Shown here: positions 12,857-21,652 of the stretch, one piece after another | How the letters are laid out: each line of letters begins with the position of its first letter | Position numbering within the stretch: the first letter of the stretch is position 1 | Origin: a virus | Virus record (IMG/VR): IMGVR_UViG_3300017734_000103 | Location: 1 to 21,652 of that record | Strand: one strand, 5' to 3' | Length of the DNA stretch: 21,652 bases | Notes under the pieces: model-generated | What the model was told of the DNA's origin: nothing | What the model saw: the letters and a program-made list of their open reading frames with translations, nothing else | Databases searched by the model: none | Program-made: the position numbers and the translations under genes

Positions 12857-15800
12857 CGTTGTTGGCGGCGTAGGATTTCTTCGTTAGCAGCCTGCGCCGC
12901 TGGATCACTGCCCAAGACTGACGGAGCTAGAGACTGAGCTCGCTGCAATAAGTTTGTTGCGCCAGTCGTTGCTCGATCCGCTAATCCGCTAATCGTATCC
13001 GTCGCTTGCCCTACAAAAGTCTCACTAGGCTGTGGCTGTGGAACCGTGGGTTGTGGAGCGGGGGCCGAAGTGTTAAGAGCAATAAAAGGATTGTCTGTAG
13101 GTTGTCGAGTCTCAACTATCTCAGTATTTAGTAGAGATCTACGAACTTCATTTATTTCTTTTTTGGGAACGCGTTGTAGTATCCTGTTTTCTTTTTTAAC
13201 GTTCACCTCTCGGGCAACTTCCCTAATCAATGACCGACTGACTTTGATTGGGTCATATCGGTTGCTAAGAATATTCCGTAGTTCTTTTCGAGACACTGGG
13301 GTTTCTTTAAATGCTTGAAAAATCTGAGCCCGAGTCATCCCAGCATCCATTGCAGCATCTATTTTACTTTTTAAGACAGCTTGGTGCCGCCGTTTCGCCG
13401 TGTTTGCTTGAACATACGCATCCAGAATGCTTTCTACTGTAGCGTCGTTGTCGTCCGCAACCTTTGTAAAGATCTGAACCGCACTGGACCTGTCCGCGGA
13501 GTATGCACCAGCATCGTATCCCAAGCTTCGACCGATGTTAATCTTCAAGGGACGAAGACCCGTAAGCATCGTGCCCGCTTCTTCCGCCACCGTAAACGGA
13601 TCACCAGTCTTTCCGGGCTCACCTGTGATTGCGCGGTTTAATCTGCCAGAAACAATCTCTCCACCTTTGACGGTGTAAGCCTGCTCCACGATCCCAGGGA
13701 CGAAGGCTCCCGCTACATGGACCAAGGACTTAGATAGTTTGTCCCCCCAAAGTTCACCGGGCTCATAGATTTCGGCGCCAGTCTGGGTTTTACCGTCTCG
13801 GATAGTAACATCAACAAGACGTTCCGTTGCCAAAGCCTCTGATGCAAACGGCTCCGAAAACTTCTTGAACGCTTCAATCGCAGCGAAACCAATTTTTTCT
13901 GCCTCGTTGGCCCCGATCTCACCTTTCTCTTGGTACACTTCTGCGGCGGCTCGGGCAGGAGCCAACATAAACTCATAAGGAAGCATGTACGACAGATCAA
14001 CAACGTCAGCGTTCAAGTCTTCGTCTGGTTTTTCTAAGTACATCATCGTGTTACCGACAGACCAGAACGGCTTGTTCTTTTCCAGAAGATCCTCTTCTGC
14101 TTCTGTAATGCCCAAGATGTTATGCGCCGCGTCTCGCATTGCAACAGGTGCAACCGTAGCCATAGATATGTAACCCGTAAGACGCTCGGCCCCAATGCCA
14201 CGCACCTGACGAGCGAACGCTCTAGCCTGCTGCTCACCCATGGCTTGAATCATTTCAGGGGTAGCCTTAAACCCTAGTTCCTTGACCGCTCGGTTTACAA
14301 TGTTGCCAGAAGTACGAATGATTTCCGCAGGGAACGCCATAAAGTTACCCATAACAGGGATTCGACGCAGGGATTTAATGACTTCAGGAACCATAGAATA
14401 TGTAGGCATGGTCTGCTTGACCAAGTCTGTTGCCAGCATGTTGCCAAAGTCTGTGCCCGCGATAGAAGAGGTTCGCTGCGCTAACCCAGCTTTCTGGAAC
14501 GCATCTTGAATCAAGGGGTTAACATTCTCTATGTCAATACCAGCCTTACGCATCGCTGCGCCGTACCGAGCTTTCTCGCCAAGAGCACCCACCACCTTCC
14601 AGTAGTCGTCACCTAACTGGTAAGTTTTTTCCATAAACTTTACCCCAGTGCCAATGACCGGGGTCTTGCGAACTAAACTTCCGCCTTTAGTAAGAAGAGA
14701 GGATACACCTTCTTCAGTCTGCTCCTGCATCAACTTTTTAAGTTCGTTGAGTTGGATGTTCTGACCGATGGCGCCTTCGTCTTGCATAGCCTTGAGCAAC
14801 CGGAACTGTTCTGGGCTGTCCACCGCGTTAGCTACCAGCACTTGCCCGCTCTCAAAGATGCCCATGTTGCGGCCAAGCAATCCGTTTGCCCCCACAACAA
14901 AGGTGTTCGACAAGAAGTTACGAACCTGTGACAACGGATTAAGAACCGTCTTCGTCATCTGGGACAGACCCTTGAGTTGCAAGGATACAGCAAGGGCATC
15001 CTGCACAAAAGACTGTGATCGACTTGGTGTAGTCAAACTATTAGCAATCTCTGTCGGAACGTAGTTGCCAGACAAAGATCCATACTTACCACCAAACACG
15101 TTCTCCGAATCAAACTCACCCATCTTGGTATAGTTTAACTCTTCCGTAAGAACTTTGACCTGATCATCAGTCAAATTGTTTCCGTTGATGGCAAAGGGCC
15201 GACCGCCTGCGTTCATCTTTTGAACGGCCTCATCAAAGAACTGAACCTGCCCTGGGGTCGAGGCAGACTGTGCGGTGTTGCTGATCGAGTCAAACAATCT
15301 TTGCGAAGCCATCGTAGTGGACATGTTGTCCACTGTGCGTAGGAACGCCTCCTTTGGATTACGAACCTCGCCCATCATTTCCCGCAGCACAGGAGCTTGT
15401 TCCAAGAACGCCGAACGATCTTTTAACATTCCGTCTGCCAACTTAAACAGCGAGGTGCGCCCTACCACTTCCTTCGCGCCTTTCGCCACACCAGAACCAG
15501 CCTGTCTAGCAGCCGCCTCTGGCGTCAAACCAAAGGAGTTGACTGAAGACTTGTTAAATATGTCGTTGATAAACTGCGTGGCTTGTTGGTCCGCGGTCTG
15601 AGTATCAATGGTCGGGGTCCGAGTTTGGATGACATCTATAATTTGTTGCTTGGCCTCTTTGTACTGAGGCATGGACGCTGGGTTTACGTCTTGAAACTTC
15701 TTTGGATCCAAGTGTAGCTCGTACAGCCGTCGGATGTATGTCCCCTGATTGTTTTGAAACTGTTGGAGAAGTTCATCCTGACGGGCAGGATCAAGGTTTG

Positions 15801-16980
15801 GAGCAGAGCGAACAGAGGTTTCGAACTCTACGCTTAGATCATCGATCTTACTGCGCATGTTATCCACAGCAGTCCGGGCCTTGGCACCATAAACCTTAGT
15901 AAAGTCATCCTTACTCATATTGCCTGTGAGAAAGTCCATTGTGTCGTTGTACGCTCGTTGCGTGGCGGACTTGCCCCGACCTGTAAGACGTTGCAGGCGA
16001 ATAGCTTTGCTGATTGCAGACTCATACTCGCGTAAAAGTTTAGACGCCGCGGCTTCTTGGGCCTCGGTCATGCCTTCCGCGGTACGAACAGCGGTGGTTA
16101 TTTCGTTGGGTGCCAGCCCATCCGCGGTAAAGTTCTTCTTTAAGAAGTCCGCAGATTTAGGAAACAAACCTTTTGCTTTATCCCCTAAGTAATTCATTCC
16201 AGCCGACAGGCCACGAGCCAAAGTCGGAACGCCCGACAATTCTGTGCGGCCAATTCCTTGGATCACGGCCCCCGCTACAGGCAGCACGACTTCTCCGGCA
16301 AGGTTAAAGCCCGCGCCTTCTACACCAAGCCGGAATTTGTTTCTCAGCCGTACCGCTGCGAGCTCCTTGCCCGTTAGACCGAACTCATCTTCTGTTCTCA
16401 TAAGATCTGGCATAGCGTCCCAGCTATCTGCCAAGGTGGTCATGGTGCTAGGAGACACCAACACATCTGCTATGCCTGTCCCTGCCGTGGTCAGAGCAGC
16501 ACGACCCGCTCTTGTCTGTGTCAAAGCTTTGGGCGCAGTTCTTCCAAACGATTGCGCGGCCTTACCGAACCATGTTCGAGCAGCGGGAATCGCGGTCCCT
16601 GATTGCAAAGCTTTACGGGCCTTGTCCGCTTTGGAAACAAGACTAAACACCCCTAACCCAGGGGTTGCGTATGTTGTAATAACTTCTGCGACTTTACCTG
16701 CGGAGCGTTCTGGCACTAAGCCCAAACTGTCTTTCACGCCCTCAAAGGTTTCAGTGACCTTCTGTTGGGCTCCGTCTTCTATTAGATCAGCGGACGCTAG
16801 ACCCGCTGCTCCCAGTTCTGTCAAACCTTGACCGATGTTTACGATACCCGCACCAGCGCCACGGGCTATCGACCCGATGACCGTTTGATCCGACTCTTCG
16901 TCCATATCTTCCGAAGTCAAAGCTAAAAAAGGATTCTCCGTCGGGGCGGATAAAGCTAAGAACGGGTTCTCTTCTGCCAT
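12850..16980 (-). CDS. Giant internal/ejection-type virion protein, 1376 aa
   Basis: A very long protein at the end of the virion operon. Residues 5-10 and 16-21 are NPFLAL twice, and residues 1297-1302 are NPFIAL, so the same tag sits at both ends. After the N-terminus comes a Gly/Ala-rich helix (SIARGAGAGIVNIGQGLTEL), which could insert into a membrane. Long helical stretches follow (for example around QEAAASKLLREYESAISKAI). The tail is Pro/Gln-rich (PAPQPTVPQPQPSETF) and ends in EEILRRQQRQ. Size, helicity and position suggest an internal virion or DNA ejection protein, as in podoviruses (T7 gp15/gp16-like role). No lysozyme or other enzyme motif was recognised. No Shine-Dalgarno is seen; its ATG overlaps the previous stop (TAATG), implying coupled translation. 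Confidence 0.85.
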   Translation of the reverse strand: MAEENPFLALSAPTENPFLALTSEDMDEESDQTVIGSIARGAGAGIVNIGQGLTELGAAGLASADLIEDGAQQKVTETFEGVKDSLGLVPERSAGKVAEVITTYATPGLGVFSLVSKADKARKALQSGTAIPAARTWFGKAAQSFGRTAPKALTQTRAGRAALTTAGTGIADVLVSPSTMTTLADSWDAMPDLMRTEDEFGLTGKELAAVRLRNKFRLGVEGAGFNLAGEVVLPVAGAVIQGIGRTELSGVPTLARGLSAGMNYLGDKAKGLFPKSADFLKKNFTADGLAPNEITTAVRTAEGMTEAQEAAASKLLREYESAISKAIRLQRLTGRGKSATQRAYNDTMDFLTGNMSKDDFTKVYGAKARTAVDNMRSKIDDLSVEFETSVRSAPNLDPARQDELLQQFQNNQGTYIRRLYELHLDPKKFQDVNPASMPQYKEAKQQIIDVIQTRTPTIDTQTADQQATQFINDIFNKSSVNSFGLTPEAAARQAGSGVAKGAKEVVGRTSLFKLADGMLKDRSAFLEQAPVLREMMGEVRNPKEAFLRTVDNMSTTMASQRLFDSISNTAQSASTPGQVQFFDEAVQKMNAGGRPFAINGNNLTDDQVKVLTEELNYTKMGEFDSENVFGGKYGSLSGNYVPTEIANSLTTPSRSQSFVQDALAVSLQLKGLSQMTKTVLNPLSQVRNFLSNTFVVGANGLLGRNMGIFESGQVLVANAVDSPEQFRLLKAMQDEGAIGQNIQLNELKKLMQEQTEEGVSSLLTKGGSLVRKTPVIGTGVKFMEKTYQLGDDYWKVVGALGEKARYGAAMRKAGIDIENVNPLIQDAFQKAGLAQRTSSIAGTDFGNMLATDLVKQTMPTYSMVPEVIKSLRRIPVMGNFMAFPAEIIRTSGNIVNRAVKELGFKATPEMIQAMGEQQARAFARQVRGIGAERLTGYISMATVAPVAMRDAAHNILGITEAEEDLLEKNKPFWSVGNTMMYLEKPDEDLNADVVDLSYMLPYEFMLAPARAAAEVYQEKGEIGANEAEKIGFAAIEAFKKFSEPFASEALATERLVDVTIRDGKTQTGAEIYEPGELWGDKLSKSLVHVAGAFVPGIVEQAYTVKGGEIVSGRLNRAITGEPGKTGDPFTVAEEAGTMLTGLRPLKINIGRSLGYDAGAYSADRSSAVQIFTKVADDNDATVESILDAYVQANTAKRRHQAVLKSKIDAAMDAGMTRAQIFQAFKETPVSRKELRNILSNRYDPIKVSRSLIREVAREVNVKKENRILQRVPKKEINEVRRSLLNTEIVETRQPTDNPFIALNTSAPAPQPTVPQPQPSETFVGQATDTISGLADRATTGATNLLQRAQSLAPSVLGSDPAAQAANEEILRRQQRQ

Positions 16981-19469
16981 TAAATTAAACCATATGTTTT
17001 AGGATCATGACCTGCTTCAATTAGTTGAGATTTAATTTTTTCATCGGAGACACCGTCGGTTTTAAGGGTTTGGATTAACGCCGATACCTGTGATTTTTTA
17101 GGATCAACAGTATCATCCGTATAAGTCCTTGCAAATTGTGATTCAGGGAAAGCTTTAGATGCAGCTTCGAAGGCGCTGCGATTCGCGTCTTCTATAGTCA
17201 TAGTGCCGTCTTCCACTTGTGCTGACAGCGCACTCATCGTGTTGTCTAATACAGATTTAAACATACGATCTGGTGTAGCAAAAGATCCAGTTCCACTGCT
17301 TCGCATACCTGCAATTCGCTCCGCACTCCGGAGTCTTGCGTCCAATCTACGATCCGCGTTGGCTTCTGCTATTGATAGCTGGGCAATTTCATCTTTACGC
17401 GCTTGCTCGGATGCTCGATCCTCCTTCATCATCTTCGTGCCTGCAAGCATACCGTTGGCTATGTTAGCCAGTGCATTCGGGCTTTCTCCCGCGGCTATAG
17501 CAAATCCAATCATTGCCATGTTGTGCCACATTTCTTTTTCTTTGTCCTTGTCTTTTACTCCAAGGAGATCACTAAAATACTTCTGATAAGCAGCAACCGA
17601 TTCTTTTGGGCCTAGATCAAGCTTTTCTCCAGTCACTCCGCTAAGAGTTGCATTAGCTAACTCATTACTTTTCTGTTCAGGCGTACTGTCAATATTGCTC
17701 GCAATAGCTTCAGCGTCTTTAATAACCTCAAGACCTCCAGGTCGAGTTTTTGGGCGCACGGTTTCGGGACCTTGAGGCTCACGAACAATATCTTCTACGA
17801 CAGATGGCGCAATGTCATCACCTTGAGATGGGTCAGGCGTAACATCAGTTTTTCCTGCCGCCTCGTCGATGACCGTTTGCGCGTCTTTTTGCAACGGACT
17901 TTCCTCCACGAGTGCGTCAAGAGTTTCTGTTTGGGATTGCGTCTCTTCCCCTAGTGCCGTGGCCTTGCCACCTACGGTGTTGAATGGAACAATTGGGTCA
18001 AGAACTTTGTCCATTTCATTTTCTATTGCCGAGGCGTTTGTTCTAAATTTTAATAAATTTTCAGATCCCAAAGCAACTTCTGGAGATCTAAAATCTATTA
18101 ATTCGTCAATAGGCATATCTCCAACTCTTCCTTGTGGAGGGGGAGGTAGAGTTAATCCAGGTCCCGACATTGTTCTAATAGGGGAAGGCGTTACATTAAT
18201 TTCTGGCAAATCACTTTGCGCCATTCCTGGCGCTGTCATAGAGCCTTCGACGGATGTAACAGAAGTCGTTCTTGGAAACGCCGCCGTTGCTCCTTCCGGA
18301 AGGAACTCAACAGGTGCGCCTTCTGCAAACAAAGAATCATCTCCGTCTAACGTCGCAGCAAGAGAATCCTTTCTAATTTGTTCGCGTTGTTGCGCCAATT
18401 GTTCTGCTTCGGAAGGACCAAGATCTCCTCGAAGTAAATCAGTGTTTGAAATACGAGGTAGTATATCCCCCTCGCCATAGTAGGATTCGTCCCCAAACTT
18501 TTTTAGGTTTTGAGCAATGCCTGCGTAAAACTCTGCGGACTCAGGGTTGTTTACGACTGCACCTTGAACCACGGCAATAAGATCCGCCGCCAACGCTCCT
18601 ACTTCAACCGTCCCCTGAGCGGCAAGCCCCAAACCAATGTCTAATATTTCTTGTATGGGGCGACCCAATGCGTTTGCAATTTCTGCCGCCCGCTTTCCGG
18701 ATTGACCTAACCGAACCACTTTAGCCTTGATGTTCTCAGGATCCGCTTCCAACTCCGCGTCTAATCTTTCTAAGCCGCTTCTGTCGTCTATTTTAGGCGC
18801 CGCTAAACGGGATACATCGTACATTGGAGGGGACATCAACCCCTGTGGATCAAACGTAACGGGATCCTCGCTTAAACCAGCGTCTATCATCGCTTGAACA
18901 TACGGATTTGCTCGTCCTTCGGGCTCCGCATCTTTCTGCGGAACGAACGGTCTGGATAACTCACCAGGGAACATTACTTCAGGCTTCGCTTCAGGAAGCA
19001 TTACTTCGGGTTGTGCAAACACACGAGGCTGTCCTTGCGGAACGGGCTGCGCCATAGCCATGTCCTCTTCCGCAACCCGCTCGCCTTGAGTAAGAATTTC
19101 TGTTTTCAGATTGGGCTCTTCGATCTCCACACCGGACTCAGTGTGAAAAATCCTATTCCCAACCACCTCAAATAAACTTCCAAGAAAACTAACGATTCGA
19201 CCTTGAACTCGATCATCTAAAGCCTGCATCTTGCTGCCCAAATCACGGTCTAAATCTTGCAAGCTAAAATCAAGGGGCTGCATACCGGACGAAGCAAATT
19301 GATCCAACGCGCCCTGCCCAGAAATCGCTCTCTCACGAGCAGTGCCACCATTAGCAAACTTCATCGCCTCGCCCATTAACTCAGGAGATGAGGCTAGTAT
19401 TCCACCCATTTCTGCAAGGCGCTTACGAGCGTCACGGTTTGCAAAGAGCTTTCTGTTTTCAACGTTCAT
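16980..19469 (-). CDS. Large virion-associated protein, 829 aa
   Basis: ATG 19469 is preceded by TTAGGAGTT, a good ribosome binding site. The N-terminus, MNVENRKLFANRDARKRLAE, with FANGGTARERAISGQGALDQ, is followed by a long Pro/Glu/Asp-rich, probably disordered middle (for example QPVPQGQPRVFAQPEVMLPE). Near residues 647-683 is a moderately hydrophobic segment, MWHNMAMIGFAIAAGESPNA followed by LANIANGMLAGTKMM. A charged helix rich in Arg and Ala (QARKDEIAQLSIAEANADRR) comes next, and then a helical C-terminus. The mixed order, with low-complexity linkers and a membrane-like helix, suits a tail or internal virion protein. The function is inferred from the operon. Confidence 0.82.
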   Translation of the reverse strand: MNVENRKLFANRDARKRLAEMGGILASSPELMGEAMKFANGGTARERAISGQGALDQFASSGMQPLDFSLQDLDRDLGSKMQALDDRVQGRIVSFLGSLFEVVGNRIFHTESGVEIEEPNLKTEILTQGERVAEEDMAMAQPVPQGQPRVFAQPEVMLPEAKPEVMFPGELSRPFVPQKDAEPEGRANPYVQAMIDAGLSEDPVTFDPQGLMSPPMYDVSRLAAPKIDDRSGLERLDAELEADPENIKAKVVRLGQSGKRAAEIANALGRPIQEILDIGLGLAAQGTVEVGALAADLIAVVQGAVVNNPESAEFYAGIAQNLKKFGDESYYGEGDILPRISNTDLLRGDLGPSEAEQLAQQREQIRKDSLAATLDGDDSLFAEGAPVEFLPEGATAAFPRTTSVTSVEGSMTAPGMAQSDLPEINVTPSPIRTMSGPGLTLPPPPQGRVGDMPIDELIDFRSPEVALGSENLLKFRTNASAIENEMDKVLDPIVPFNTVGGKATALGEETQSQTETLDALVEESPLQKDAQTVIDEAAGKTDVTPDPSQGDDIAPSVVEDIVREPQGPETVRPKTRPGGLEVIKDAEAIASNIDSTPEQKSNELANATLSGVTGEKLDLGPKESVAAYQKYFSDLLGVKDKDKEKEMWHNMAMIGFAIAAGESPNALANIANGMLAGTKMMKEDRASEQARKDEIAQLSIAEANADRRLDARLRSAERIAGMRSSGTGSFATPDRMFKSVLDNTMSALSAQVEDGTMTIEDANRSAFEAASKAFPESQFARTYTDDTVDPKKSQVSALIQTLKTDGVSDEKIKSQLIEAGHDPKTYGLI

Positions 19470-19477
19470 AGTAACTC

Positions 19478-21202
19478 CTAATTGCGAGACATGCCGTATA
19501 GGCCCAATCCAATTCCCGCTGCTTGCGTAAACGGATTCGGAGACGGGCTTTGCTGCGTCATAAACGTGGACTGCGCCGTGGGCATACCTTGATAAATATC
19601 TGAGTAGAAGCCCAGTTGCTGATATGGCGACATAACATTCTGGTATTGTGTCTGACGCTGCGCATCCAGAATAGCCTGCTGCTGCGCTTGCTCTTGAGCA
19701 CCCATCGAAGACAACAGGTTAATGTCGTTCATGTTTAGACCCTGATAGGCTTCACCCAAACGCGCTTGCTGCATACCCAGAGATCCAAGACCCTGACCCA
19801 TTTGTCCCATCTGCCCTGCTCCAGAAAGCCCAAGCTGGCCGTATTGCGCTCCAAGCTGACCGATGTTTTGCCCGATACCTGCGGCTTGCTGCGCGGCTTG
19901 CATTCCAGTTTGACCAGCCTGAATGCCCATCTGCCCAGCTTGACCCGCTGCTTGCGTTCCGAGTTGTGCACCCGCCAGCCCAGTTTGCGCCGCCTGCCCT
20001 GTTTGTTGCCCGGCTTGCCCAAGACCAGCCAGACCCATTTGAGTTGCCGCTTGCGCTGTTGCCGCGCCTGCCTGCGTTCCTTGTTGTTGTGCTGCACCCG
20101 CCTGTTGTGCGCCCTGCATCATTTGACCCGCTTGCGACTGTCCAAGTTGCGCCGCGCCCGTAGCCGCCTGCATCGCAGAACCTGCGCCCGCCTGACCCAA
20201 TGCGCCAGTAAGTTGCGACTGCTGCAACTGTCGGCCCAACGCGCTCTCGTAAGCAGCTTGCGCCCGTTTGGCAGCACTTTCGTATCCAGCCTGACGCATC
20301 CCCGCAGCAGTTCGACCCTGCTGCTCCAGAACGTTCCTGCCCAATTCCTGCTCGGCTATCGCCTGACGAGCTCCGCCATACGCATTTGCCCCTACGGCCT
20401 GCGCTCCAACCGATTGTTTTTGAATCTCCCCGGCACGAGCAATGTCCGACAACGCTTGTTGCACCGCTGTATCTTCGTACTGATTCATAAAGCTGGAGAT
20501 TTGATCAGGAGTAAATCGATCCGCTGCCCCCGCTAATCCCGCTATTCCTGCCTGTGCGGCACCAACGCCCATCTTCCCAGCTTCGGCCAATGCACGTTGC
20601 GATGCGGCAGTGCCTTCCCGTGCCCCGCCAGACGCTGCCGTAATAGCTCTCGCAATGTCCTGACCCTGCGCTTCCATGCGCTCGCCATAGGCAGGCAATG
20701 TACTAAGAGCATCAGTTCCAAGTTGCGCGGAGCGAGCAGCTAGATCCCCCAATCCCATTGCACCGCGTTCCGTAAACTGTCGGCCACGAGCCGCCTGACC
20801 ACGAATATCTCTTGCGCCCAGTCTTGCTGCGTCTTGCGCTTCCAACGCTCCCGCATACGTTCCGGGAATAGCGCCTTGCATAGCGCCCAACGCCGCCTGT
20901 TGATAAGGCCTTGCTCCCATCAACGCCTGCTGCGTCATTTGCATTCCGCTTTGTATACCGCCAACACCTTGGCCCACGGTTCCTGCCCCAGCTTGCAGCA
21001 TTGGAAGATACGAGCCAACTCCCGCTGCCGCTCGTTGCGCTGCCGCCTGTTGCATGGGGGTACGAGCCGCGACCTGATACTGCGGAAGTACAAAACCCGG
21101 GTCCTTGGCTAGTGCCTGCGCCCGAGTTAGAATTTCGTCTTGATATTTTCTAAGCCAATCAGGGATTTCCGTGGTTTGTATTGTTTTGACTTCTTCAACC
21201 AT
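19478..21202 (-). CDS. Gly/Gln/Ala-rich virion protein, 574 aa
   Basis: Residues 1-60 look like an ordinary helical N-terminus (EVKTIQTTEIPDWLRKYQDE). Residues about 60-330 are Ala/Gly-rich, and residues 330-478 are extreme low complexity, with GQ-, AQ- and QxG-type words repeating about every 11 residues. The end is more ordered: MSPYQQLGFYSDIYQGMPTA, then SPSPNPFTQAAGIGLGLYGM with an NPF at 556-558. Similar Gln/Gly/Ala-rich proteins with this kind of C-terminus are, to my knowledge, found in phages as structural or ejection-channel proteins. No clear ribosome binding site; the start overlaps the previous gene by 8 bases. Confidence 0.85.
   Translation of the reverse strand: MVEEVKTIQTTEIPDWLRKYQDEILTRAQALAKDPGFVLPQYQVAARTPMQQAAAQRAAAGVGSYLPMLQAGAGTVGQGVGGIQSGMQMTQQALMGARPYQQAALGAMQGAIPGTYAGALEAQDAARLGARDIRGQAARGRQFTERGAMGLGDLAARSAQLGTDALSTLPAYGERMEAQGQDIARAITAASGGAREGTAASQRALAEAGKMGVGAAQAGIAGLAGAADRFTPDQISSFMNQYEDTAVQQALSDIARAGEIQKQSVGAQAVGANAYGGARQAIAEQELGRNVLEQQGRTAAGMRQAGYESAAKRAQAAYESALGRQLQQSQLTGALGQAGAGSAMQAATGAAQLGQSQAGQMMQGAQQAGAAQQQGTQAGAATAQAATQMGLAGLGQAGQQTGQAAQTGLAGAQLGTQAAGQAGQMGIQAGQTGMQAAQQAAGIGQNIGQLGAQYGQLGLSGAGQMGQMGQGLGSLGMQQARLGEAYQGLNMNDINLLSSMGAQEQAQQQAILDAQRQTQYQNVMSPYQQLGFYSDIYQGMPTAQSTFMTQQSPSPNPFTQAAGIGLGLYGMSRN
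19769..20215 (-). repeat. Low-complexity coding repeat (GQ/AQ words) in the 574-aa gene
   Basis: This is the part of the gene that encodes residues 330-478, made almost only of Gly, Ala, Gln, Met, Leu and Thr. Words such as QLGTQAAGQAG, QMGIQAGQTG and GQNIGQLGAQYG follow at about 11 residues (33 bases). An 11-residue step is typical of extended hendecad coiled coils, and the small residues would allow close helix packing. The repeat is degenerate at the DNA level, so it is not a recent duplication. Confidence 0.65.
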
Positions 21203-21652
21203 GATGTGGCCCCATTTTGTATCCGTTCATTGAAGCAAACATTTTTGCTGCAACTTCTCCACGAGTTCCGTTTGGCGCATCGCCAATAACTTGACCCGCT
21301 TTTTCAGCATCACCGTTTCCGATGTTCTTTAAATCCTTTAAAGACAGCACAACCTCACCGTTTGATAGCGCCGCTTCCTGCACGGGCTGTCCGTCCTGAT
21401 ATATCATCGCGGGAATATCGTCCGAGGTTCCCGTTCCGGGGCCCTCGATTAAACCACCTCGGGCGTAGTCGTAGCCAAACTTTTGCTCATACTCAGAGTC
21501 ATATGAATCCCGTTCTTCAGACGTATCAAATGACTGTCCTGTGTAGCGGCTGCGGTATAGGTCCTTTAAAAATTCTGACCTGTCATAGTCTCCGCCATAG
21601 CCCTCGGGCATACTTAGATCAACGCTTTCAGGATCTTGAGTTGCACCAAGAA
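21195..21652 (-). CDS. C-terminal part of a virion-associated protein (open at right edge)
   Basis: The frame is open to the window edge: before MPEGYGGDYDRSEFLKD at 21611 the reading continues as LGATQDPESVDLS, so the true start is probably outside. It ends DAPNGTRGEVAAKMFASMNG, then YKMGPHHG. The middle has ARGGLIEGPGTGTSDDIPAM followed by DGQPVQEAALSNGEVVLSLK. GPGTGTSDDIPA and the S-N/D-GEVVLS block resemble a C-terminal module known to me from many phage structural proteins, whose role is not known. The stop overlaps the next - strand gene by 8 bases. Confidence 0.7.
   Translation of the reverse strand, partial: LGATQDPESVDLSMPEGYGGDYDRSEFLKDLYRSRYTGQSFDTSEERDSYDSEYEQKFGYDYARGGLIEGPGTGTSDDIPAMIYQDGQPVQEAALSNGEVVLSLKDLKNIGNGDAEKAGQVIGDAPNGTRGEVAAKMFASMNGYKMGPHHG

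Noticed and set aside
13046-21153. Many open frames on the + strand opposite the virion genes
   Set aside because: They lack ribosome binding sites and plausible protein sequence, and mirror long - strand genes of strong coding character.

Overview
This window is part of a tailed double-stranded DNA phage (Caudoviricetes) genome or prophage-like contig. It has a dense, overlapping block of small early genes and replication genes on the + strand, and a block of very large virion proteins on the - strand. No ribosomal RNA, complete tRNA, integrase or host housekeeping gene is visible. The gene set (family A DNA polymerase, AEP-type primase, UvrD-like and SNF2-like helicases, SSB-like protein, Gly/Gln/Ala-rich virion proteins) resembles uncultured aquatic, especially marine, phages. 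The host cannot be read from the sequence; a Gram-negative bacterium is an inference from the general look of the genes and their AGGAG-type ribosome binding sites.

Layout. 1-3886 (+): an early region of about a dozen small, mostly unrecognised genes, many joined by ATGA-type overlaps. They include three putative DNA-binding proteins (winged helix, HTH, ribbon-helix-helix) and a 258-residue protein with RAMP/Cas7-like sequence features. Directly after that gene is a 506-bp gene-free stretch (1491-1996) that is extremely G/T-rich on the + strand. It is built from a degenerate 5-bp periodic nGGTn pattern, punctuated about every 59 bp by a conserved (T)TAAGGCGGTC anchor. The early region ends with a ribbon-helix-helix gene whose Shine-Dalgarno sequence is locked in a near-perfect hairpin, followed by a strong terminator. 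3987-5674 (-): a two-gene island with an SNF2-type helicase and a small basic protein. 5664-5750: a short divergent control region with a consensus -35 box and a hairpin. 5751-12856 (+): the replication operon, in order coiled-coil protein, SSB-like protein, terminator hairpin, AEP primase, AlpA-like HTH, UvrD-like helicase, DUF6378-like protein, DNA polymerase A and a small acidic protein. 12850-21652 (-): the virion operon, read right to left: C-terminal part of a virion protein, a 574-residue Gly/Gln/Ala-rich protein, an 829-residue protein and a 1376-residue protein, probably internal or ejection proteins.

How the genes work together. The AEP primase, the SSB-like protein, the polymerase with 3'-5' exonuclease, the UvrD-like helicase and the SNF2-like helicase form a near-complete replication set, although no DnaB or T7 gp4-like hexameric helicase is present here. 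The primase ends in the same kind of acidic IPF tip as the SSB-like protein two genes upstream. The polymerase carries Leu at the position equivalent to E. coli Pol I Phe762. The most unusual item is the pair made by the RAMP-like gene and the pentamer-periodic array. It could be a protein plus a repetitive RNA (or DNA) scaffold, but this is a hypothesis and the sequence alone does not prove it.
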